A DNA stretch of 64,000 nt from Sarcophilus harrisii (lineage: Eukaryota; Chordata; Mammalia; Dasyuromorphia; Dasyuridae): positions 72,179,501-72,243,500 of the forward strand of contig NC_045431.1 in the NCBI RefSeq assembly GCF_902635505.1, given 5' to 3'. Position 1 is the first letter of the stretch; each line of letters opens with the position of its first letter. Of this stretch, positions 56,770 through 64,000 are shown piece after piece. The position numbers were made by a program, and so were the translations under genes. Under the pieces are notes generated by a model. It did no database searches and had not been told where the DNA came from. It saw only the letters and a list, made by a program, of their open reading frames with translations.

Positions 56770-58160
56770 GCCATTCAGAGATCAGTTAAGAAACATTAAA
56801 GTACTATTTGCCAGGCACTGTGCACTGAGGATAGAGACCAAAAAGTAGAAATGAACTCTTTAAGAAGCTTACCATTTATTTGAGGAAATTGACATATGCT
56901 CCCTAAATATATATAGATTAAATACAAGATTTAGGGGGTGGGGAGAGAATAGCTGTTGCTCTCCAGAAGGGCTTGGTATTCAAAATGAGAAATGAATTCA
57001 TTTCAGGAATTGAGGGGATGACTACTGCAAAAGCATGTAGGTAAGAGTGTTCAGTTTGATTAGATTGTAGAATACTGGGAGAATAATTTACAATGAGGCT
57101 GGGAAGATAGTTTGGGACTAGGTTGTAAAGGACTTTACATCCAAACAACCCTAGAGGCATTAGGGAACCACTGCAGTATGGGTAGGGAAGTGGAATGGTC
57201 AGTTGTGATGGATATGAGAGGAGGATGGTTTAGAGTAAAGACCAGTTAGGAAGATTTGACATAGTCCAAGGGAGAGATAATAAAAGGCCTGAACTAATTT
57301 GGCAACTCTGAGAAAAAGAAAAGTTTGAATGTTAAAAAAAAAAAAAAAAAGTGGATACAGAAACAGCAACATCTGACAATTACTTGGATAGGTGGACTGA
57401 GAAAGAAAGTAATCATTCAAAAATAACACCAAGGTAAAAATCTTGGGAGTTTGGAATAATTGTGATATCCTCAAAAGGAATAGGAAAGTTTGGTAAAGGA
57501 GTGATTTGGGGGAAAAGATGAGTTCTGTTTTGGCCATGCTGAGTTTGAGATGTGTTTGAGACATCTCACTTTTGAAATACTGTACAGAAAATTGATGATA
57601 GATTGGAATTCAGGAGGATTGATTGGATGGATAGATAGATTGATCGATTGATCTTGGAGTACCTTAATTGAACCCATGGAAGTTTGATGAAATCTGAGAT
57701 ATGAGGGGAGAAGTGAAGGAAATTAGTATGGACTATTTTTTGAAGAGTTTGGCTCTAAAAGGGAAGAGAGATATAGAGTGATAGCTTAAAAAAATGTTAG
57801 GATATTGTTAAGGTTTTTTATTAGTAGGAAGATTTAGGCAAGTTTGAAGGATAAGGAGAGATTGAAGATTGTAGACAAAGCTATCTGCTGAATAGGGAAT
57901 GGAATCAATATATGAAGACCTTTCTCCTTGTAAAGGAGAAAGATTATCTATTCTGAGTCTTAAGCCAAGAAGTAGAGAGTCAAAAGATGTTAAGAGTTAC
58001 TGAGATGGTAGAAGGGAAAAGATCTTGGCTTTCTTAGTAAAGTCATTGGTATGATCTTCCAGTGAGAACTAGGAGAGAGAGTTGTGGGAGGCTCAAGAAG
58101 AAAGAAGTTTAGGACAGCTTTGGGAAGTGGGATAAGGGGTCAGTTCGGGGCAAAAAGACA
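56770..58160 (-). repeat. L2-clade LINE relic in intron 1
   Basis: 'tatttgccaggcactgtgca', 'gttgtaaaggactttacatc', 'ggcattagggaaccactgca', 'ttggccatgctgagtttgag' and 'tgagatgtgtttgagacatc' follow the family order on the plus strand, with coding sense on the minus strand. The 3' UTR end is at the left. No intact frame. Confidence 0.6.
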
Positions 58161-58184
58161 AACTGTCTTAGAACTTTCTACATA

Positions 58185-58730
58185 AACAGAATGATTTCAG
58201 AAAGGCCTGGAGAGACTTACACGAACTGATGCTGAGTGAAATGAGCAGGACCAGGAGATCATTATATACTTCAACAACAATACTATATGATGACCAGTTC
58301 TGATGGACCAGGCCACCCTCAGCAACGAGATCAACCAAATCATTTCCAATGGAGCAGTAATGAACTGAACCAGCTATGCCCAGAGAAAGAACTCTGGGAG
58401 ATGACTAAAAACCATTACATTGAATTCCCAATCCCTATATTTATGCACACCTGCATTTTTTATTTCCTTCACAAGCTAATTGTACAATATTTCAGAGTCT
58501 GATTCTTTTTGTACAGCAAAATAACGTTTTGGTCATGTATACTTATTGTGTATCTAATTTATATTTTAATATATTTAACATCTACTGGTCATCCTGCCAT
58601 CTAGGGGAGGGGGTGGGGGGGGTAAGAGGTGAAAAATTGGAACAAGAGGTTTGGCAGTTGTTAATGCTGTAAAGTTACCCATGTATATATCCTGTAAATA
58701 AAAAGCTATTAAATAAAAAAATAAAAAAAA
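58185..58730 (+). mobile_element. Young L1 3' end, perfect 15-bp TSD
   Basis: AGAACTTTCTACATA occurs at 58,170-58,184 and 58,731-58,745. The body runs from 'acagaatgatttcag' to the terminus 'aataaaaagctattaaat' and an A-rich tail. The perfect duplication and close match to two other copies point to recent insertion. Confidence 0.92.
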
Positions 58731-58885
58731 AGAACTTTCTACATATCTCAAGGTGAGTACAAAAATTTCGGTTGAATTGTTACTTTTTATATATAAATTC
58801 TTCCACTAAAATATTATTCAGATATTTGTTACATGAAAATGAACATGAAAATATTCCAGATGAATTCTTAAACTTAAAAGTTTAA

Positions 58886-59020
58886 CTAGGGACAGCTAGG
58901 TAGTATAGTGGGTAGAGCACCGGCAGGAGGACCCGAGTTCAAATCTGGCCTCAGACAGTTAACACATCCTGGCTGTGAGACCCTGGGCAAGTCACATAAC
59001 CCCAATTGGCTCGGCCAAAA
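58886..59020 (+). repeat. WSINE1-type SINE with 10-bp TSD
   Basis: Contains GGGACAGCTAGGTAGTATAG, 'gagttcaaatctggcctcag', 'agaccctgggcaagtcacat' and 'ccccaattggctcggcc' plus an A tail. AAAAGTTTAA flanks it at 58,876-58,885 and 59,021-59,030. Confidence 0.9.
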
Positions 59021-59339
59021 AAAAGTTTAAATAGACTTCCAAGTAAGGGCCTACAAATAGATTTTGTACCTGTCGTCCAAGGACAAACCTAGTTAAATTT
59101 GGAGATACACTGTCCCAAAGGATTGGTTACAACAAACAAAACATTGAGGAGTGTCTACGACAGTAAATATTGGATCTCCAGCATCTCCTTTGTGACATTT
59201 TGGAAGAGGGAAAGGGAATTGAGGTAACAAGGATACAGTAGAACTGCAAATCTTGTTGTTAAATAGAATGGGATTTCATTGTCATAATGACTCCTGGGGG
59301 GGAAAAGAAATATTTTCGAAATTGGAAGTTCCAATCCCA

Positions 59340-59440
59340 GATTTCCCACTTACTGTCTTTGTGACTTTGATTCCTTTTAGGGTCTGTTTCCTCATTCTTA
59401 AAATTGAGGGTATTGGAGTAGGGGACCTTAAGCTTACCTT
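59340..59440 (+). repeat. MIR SINE fragment
   Basis: 'acttactgtctttgtgactt' followed by 'gtctgtttcctcattcttaa'. Confidence 0.5.
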
Positions 59441-59650
59441 CTGACTCTAAATCGAAGTCTGTACATTTAAAGGAAACTTATCAGTAGTGATAGGTAGTTC
59501 AACACATTTATTGAATGACTGCTGTGTACAAGACTCCCTTAGAAGCTAGTGTTGACGTTGTAATGGAAAAATGTTCTGCATTCCCTTGTAACCAGATCAT
59601 GTAATGAAGTAATGAAGTCAGCCCTAGAGTAAAAATTTCTATTTATTTTT

Positions 59651-59777
59651 TGTGAGGCAATCAGGGTTGAATGACTTGTTCAGAATCACACAACTTTTTA
59701 GTGTCTGAGGTCCTGTTTACACTTAGGTCCTCCTGATTCCAGGGCTAGTGCTTTATTGTACCACCTAGCTGGCCCCT
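59651..59777 (-). repeat. WSINE1-type SINE
   Basis: 'tgaggcaatcagggttgaat', 'cagaatcacacaacttttta' and 'tgtaccacctagctggcccc' give a minus-strand copy. Confidence 0.75.
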
Positions 59778-60109
59778 CTTAGTGTAGCATTTTCAAAGTT
59801 TTAAAATTTTTTAAATTAAAAAAAAATTTTAATATTCCCCAAGTCCTCTGTTTTATGGGGATTGATTGTATTTAAGATTTCTATTCTGGTCAGAACTTGT
59901 AGTTTTTGGAAGACGTTTTTTGTTTGCTTAATGGTGCTTCTTATATTAACCTGATGTCTCCTTTCAGTATTCATTCAGTGAACATATATTAAGCACTTAT
60001 TGTGTGCAATGGACTATGGAAGAGAAAAAAATATTGATAAGAAGTCCCCTTCTTCGAAGACATGTTGTAACATAAAGGGCAGGACTGACTGTAATAATAT
60101 TTCATCATT

Positions 60110-60268
60110 GTATAGAGAATTTCCATATAAGGAAAGTTCTGTCACTAATAACATTTTCTCATTACCTTAGAATCATAAACTAGGTCACCATGCCCAGAGT
60201 CACATACCAGTATATGTTGGAGGGAGGACTGTAAACATGTTCTTTCTGGCTCCAGGGCTGAGTTTCAG
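60110..60268 (-). repeat. MIR SINE
   Basis: 'ctcattaccttagaatcata', 'gcccagagtcacataccagt' and 'gttctttctggctccaggg' in minus-strand MIR order. Confidence 0.5.
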
Positions 60269-60765
60269 TTCACTCAACCAAAATATTATAACACAGGCCA
60301 AAAAAAAGTACAGATTACAAAACGGTAACTACATAAAAGAAATCTATCCCAAAATGCAATGAGTTAAGATGAAGGGAAAAAACTGTTGAAAAGGAACAAT
60401 TTGGAATCATCGAATTAAAAGAACAGAAAAGAAAAAAATAAATGGGTGCTTACCATTAACTTCTAGAAGGTATAGCTATGCTTCTCTCATATGATGCTCA
60501 GCATTGCTATAGGGTTGATCATTCTTAGCCCTTAATAGCCAAATCAATTGGGAGATTGTCCTTTAGGAATATTCTTCCTAATATTTTATGATAAAAGTCA
60601 ACAGGAAGATTTGGTTTAGAGAAATTAGCTTTATAACCAACTTGAATGAAGAGCCTCTATTAAAAGAAAAGAGAGGTATACTTTTGAAATATTTTGCACT
60701 TACTGTGATAGAAAGTTACTCCTTAGAATTAAAAATAGAAACTTTTTTTTAAAAGACATGCTTTT

Positions 60766-61335
60766 ATTATTGTTCTGTAAGAAATGACCAACAGGATGAT
60801 TTCAGAAAGGCCTGGAGAGACTTACACAAACTGATGCTGAGTGAAATGAGCAGGACCAGGAGATCATTATATACTTCAACAACAATACTACATGATGACC
60901 AGTTCTGATGGACCTGGCCATCCTCAGCAATGAGATCAACCAAATCATTTTCAGTGGAACAGTAATGAACTGAACCAGCTATGCCCAGAAAAAGAACTCT
61001 GGGAGATGACTAAAAGCCATTACATTGAATTCCCAATCCCTATATTTATGCTCTCCTGCATTTTTGATTTCCTTCACAAGTTAATTGTACAATGTTTCAG
61101 AGTCTGATTCTTTTTGTACAGCAGAATAACAGTTTGGTCATGTATACATATTGTATATCTAATTTATATTTTAATATATTTAACGTCTACTGGTCATCCT
61201 GCCATCTGGGGGAGGGAGTGGGGGATAAGAGGTGAAAAATTGGAACAAGAGGTTTGGCAATTGTTAATGCTATAAAGTTACCCATACATATAACCTGTAA
61301 ATAAAAGGCTATTAAATTTTAAAAAATAAATAAAT
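60766..61335 (+). mobile_element. Young L1 3' end beside TMEM184C exon 2
   Basis: AAAAG(A/G)CATGCTTTT flanks it at 60,751-60,765 and 61,336-61,350 (14 of 15). It starts 'attattgttctgtaagaaat', includes the last ORF2 codons and the entire 3' UTR, and ends 'aaaggctattaaatttt' plus an A-rich tail. It is in sense orientation and ends 64 bp before exon 2. Confidence 0.92.
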
Positions 61336-61384
61336 AAAAGGCATGCTTTTTTGTTCTTCAGTTTTTAATAGATATTTATGCTAA

Positions 61385-61634
<250 letters not shown>

Positions 61635-61671
61635 GATTCTTTGGATGGTGCCTATATACAGCTTGGATAGT
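61635..61671 (+). CDS. TMEM184C: TMEM184C coding exon 3 (residues 83-95)
   Basis: The first base completes Arg83 (AG|G) and twelve codons give ILWMVPIYSLDS, a hallmark of TMEM184 proteins (RILWMVPIYSLDSW). The donor is AGT|GTAAGT. A 37-base micro-exon is supported by the match in both phase and sequence. The next exon, expected to begin with W-x-A-L-K-Y-P, is not found before the right end. Confidence 0.95.
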
Positions 61672-62544
61672 GTAAGTATGCTTCCCTTTATCTCGTTACT
61701 TAAGAACTTGTATACTCATAATAACTACAATTTCAGAATTTATATCATTAAAATAAATTTGACTAAATATTGTATTTGTTAAAAATCATTAGTAGTAATA
61801 ATTCTATAACTTTGCTTCTAAATACTGTTTGATTTTTGAAAAAATAGTCATCAAAATATAATTAGTCAATCCTCAGCTATTTTTAGTTGATTGATTAACC
61901 ACGGGAAATTTATTAGCATTATCACCAAATTAAATACTTGTTGACATAAACAGAAATTTTGTTTAGCACAGAAGAAGCTGAAAAAAACTTCAATTTAGAC
62001 ATTCCTTTTCTGTGACAGCAAGTTTGAGAGAACTTGTGAACAATTGTGCTTTCTGTTCTCAGCATGAGGTTGGTGGATTTGGAGAAGTTAAAGGGTTGAG
62101 GCAGAATGCAACAAGAGGATAAGTTCCCCCTTAGAGCAATGTTGCAGGATTTTACATGCTATGATGCTCTGTTTTTTTTCATGCTCCTGCTACCTTCACT
62201 TAGTATTGATCATCAAGATTTGATTGTCCAGTAAAAATAACATTGTAAGCTGTTGCCCGAACAGAAATCCTCCCACAGTCATTTTTCAGAAGTGGCCATT
62301 CAGCTTCTGCTTGCAGAGCTCAAGTGAGGGCTGCTTATCCTGGGGCCCAACAGGACCAACTACTACTATAGAGAGAGAGAAAGTTTTTTTATATAAAAAT
62401 ATATATAGTTTTTATATATAAAACATTTTATCTCTATTTCAACATTTTTTTTTCCCTTTGTAGTCACTGTTTATGCAGTTAAATATATCATTCTTTTCAG
62501 CCAAAGCTGTCCGTGATACAAAGTTAGTTCCTGATACACAATGA

Positions 62545-63120
62545 GGGGAAAGCCTATCTAATTTTGCATAACTGATTATTAGCGGTTTTCCTTACAATTG
62601 GCAAATATTTGCCTCATAACTTCCATCTGTTATTTCTAGTTCTGCCCTCGGCGGCAAAGGCAGAAGAAATTGTTTCTCCTCCTTATCAGAACCCTTGAAA
62701 TAGGGATTTTAAGTCTCCCTTTCCTTCTCTACCCAAGTCTTGTCTTCTCCAGACTAAGCCTTCCCAGCATATTCAGTAGGAGCCTTAGAGGCTTTGTCCC
62801 CCAGACTCTTCAACTTTTCACTATCCTCTGGGTGTTCTTCTAATTTGTCCTTCTTGACAGGTGTCAACAACTGACCACAGCATTCCCAGTGTCATCAGAA
62901 GAGGCCACAGTGTTTTCTCTTGCTCTGGACTCTGCCTCTTTTGATGGAGACTTCTTTTGGTTGTGTGCCATGGCTATTTATTGGCTCATTGAGTATGTCA
63001 TCCAAACCACAACTTGACTTTCTTAAGTCACACAGGCACACGCCGAACTCCTACACACCATTTTAGCCTTCCAGTTTGTTTCACCAAAAAATGTAGGTCA
63101 GCTATTACAAGATGCCTTAC
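62545..63120 (-). repeat. CR1/L3-clade LINE relic
   Basis: 'ttctagttctgccctcggcg', 'aagtcttgtcttctccagac', 'taagccttcccagcatattc', 'tcctctgggtgttcttctaa' and 'acaactgaccacagcattcc' is the antisense of the CR1/L3 C-terminal region. Confidence 0.75.
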
Positions 63121-63744
63121 CTCACTTGTGAAATCTGACTTTTAAAAAGTATCTTCAAAAGGAGGAATTATATAGATCTCCCAACTAGGGAATATTGCTA
63201 AATGTCTGATAAAACAGTACCTCAAAGCTTCTTAAACTTTCAAGTCTCATATATTCGATGAAAATCCCCAGGTTTGTCTGGTGAGCATGATTGTGCTTAG
63301 AGGGCTAGGGTGAAGTATACCCTGAAAGTATCCCTTTGTGTCAGTTCTAGATTTTTGACTGTCTTCTACATAATTGAACATGCCCACTTTTAACATAATG
63401 CAGTTTGTTATGTATAAAATGTTTTCCTCACAACAATTATGGTACAATTATTGTTTCCTTAATGTTTTAAATTAGTTCCCTCATAACTGCATTCAGAAAA
63501 TCCAATTTGAATCATTGCTCCATTTGATTAAAAGGTAAAAGAAATTAATTCACACTTATCCAGCTTAGAATTCTACACCATTCACAAATATCATTATCTA
63601 ATTTCATTTATCTTCCTATACATTTTCAAAATCTAAGGTTAATGATTTTAGATTTTCACATTAATAAATTTGACCAAATTTGACCAAGCTACATATCAAA
63701 CATCCAAATCTAACAAAAACACTTCATAGCTTACAAAATGCTGC

Positions 63745-63870
63745 CCTCGCAGCAGCCCATTTTACAGATGAGTAATCAGAGATTCCAAGAGTTTGTTTCC
63801 CAGAATCTCATAGCTAATGATTTAATAGCTGGAATTTGAGACCAAGTCACGATCTGATCTTTATACCAAA
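63745..63870 (-). repeat. MIR SINE
   Basis: 'cccattttacagatgagtaa', 'cagagattccaagagtttgt' and 'agctggaatttgagaccaag' in minus-strand order. Confidence 0.65.
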
Positions 63871-64000
63871 TAAAGGCTAAAGATAGACCCAACAGGAACG
63901 CATCTGAGGCAATTTCAGATATTTACATGACAAGAAATATAGTACTCGGTAGTATACAAAATGTACTGAGAATTGGAATGTTGATCCATTGTCATTGGGG

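Larger units (their letters stand above)
61672..64000 (+). other. TMEM184C: TMEM184C intron 3, partial
   Basis: Continues past the window. Holds a CR1/L3 relic (62,545-63,120) and a MIR (63,745-63,870). The rest, including 61,700-62,540 and 63,130-63,740, shows no exon. A hAT-like 'cttcttaaactttcaag' occurs at 63,228 without a partner end. Confidence 0.8.

Overview
The window looks like a marsupial nuclear chromosome segment. The only host gene I can prove is the 5' part of TMEM184C on the + strand. Almost everything else is the characteristic marsupial repeat load: L1 3' ends of several subfamilies, HAL1-like ORF1-only units, CR1/L3- and L2-clade LINE relics, tRNA-headed SINEs of the MIR, WSINE1 and MAR1 types, hAT MITEs and solitary LTRs. 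I cannot name the species from sequence alone.

Layout. From 1 to about 49.8 kb there is no recognisable exon. By mammalian synteny (EDNRA upstream, TMEM184C, then PRMT9) this is probably the EDNRA-TMEM184C intergenic space. It holds a strong candidate CTCF site (5.58 kb), a 0.6 kb GA-rich block (7.2-7.8 kb), two HAL1-like elements (9.7-12.0 and 18.8-20.6 kb), a solo LTR of about 507 bp at 22.0 kb, a 0.87 kb TGTCTC-type repeat (24.0-24.9 kb), a 2.6 kb LINE of an unassigned clade whose relatives end in a C2H2 finger (30.65-33.25 kb, minus), an L1 with a three-deep nest of insertions (34.9-39.7 kb), and an LTR cluster (46.6-48.1 kb).

From about 49.85 to 50.9 kb lies the only CpG island, with a CCAAT box, a run of four CGGAAG (ETS-type) hexamers and a CCG repeat. 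It is followed by 0.5 kb of pyrimidine-only minisatellite DNA that runs to the TMEM184C start codon at 51,435. Coding exon 1 is 51,435-51,551, exon 2 is 61,400-61,530 and exon 3 is 61,635-61,671. All have consensus splice sites and matching phases, and together they encode residues 1-95 of this Ost-alpha-like membrane protein. Exon 4 and later exons lie beyond the right end.

The most interesting points concern how repeats touch the gene. A young L1 3' end landed only 64 bp before exon 2, just upstream of its branch point. A 54-bp (18-codon) minisatellite sits in the leader in frame with the start codon. An upstream start codon in excellent context precedes an 11-codon uORF. I found no CRISPR, no tRNA or rRNA gene, and no second protein-coding gene.
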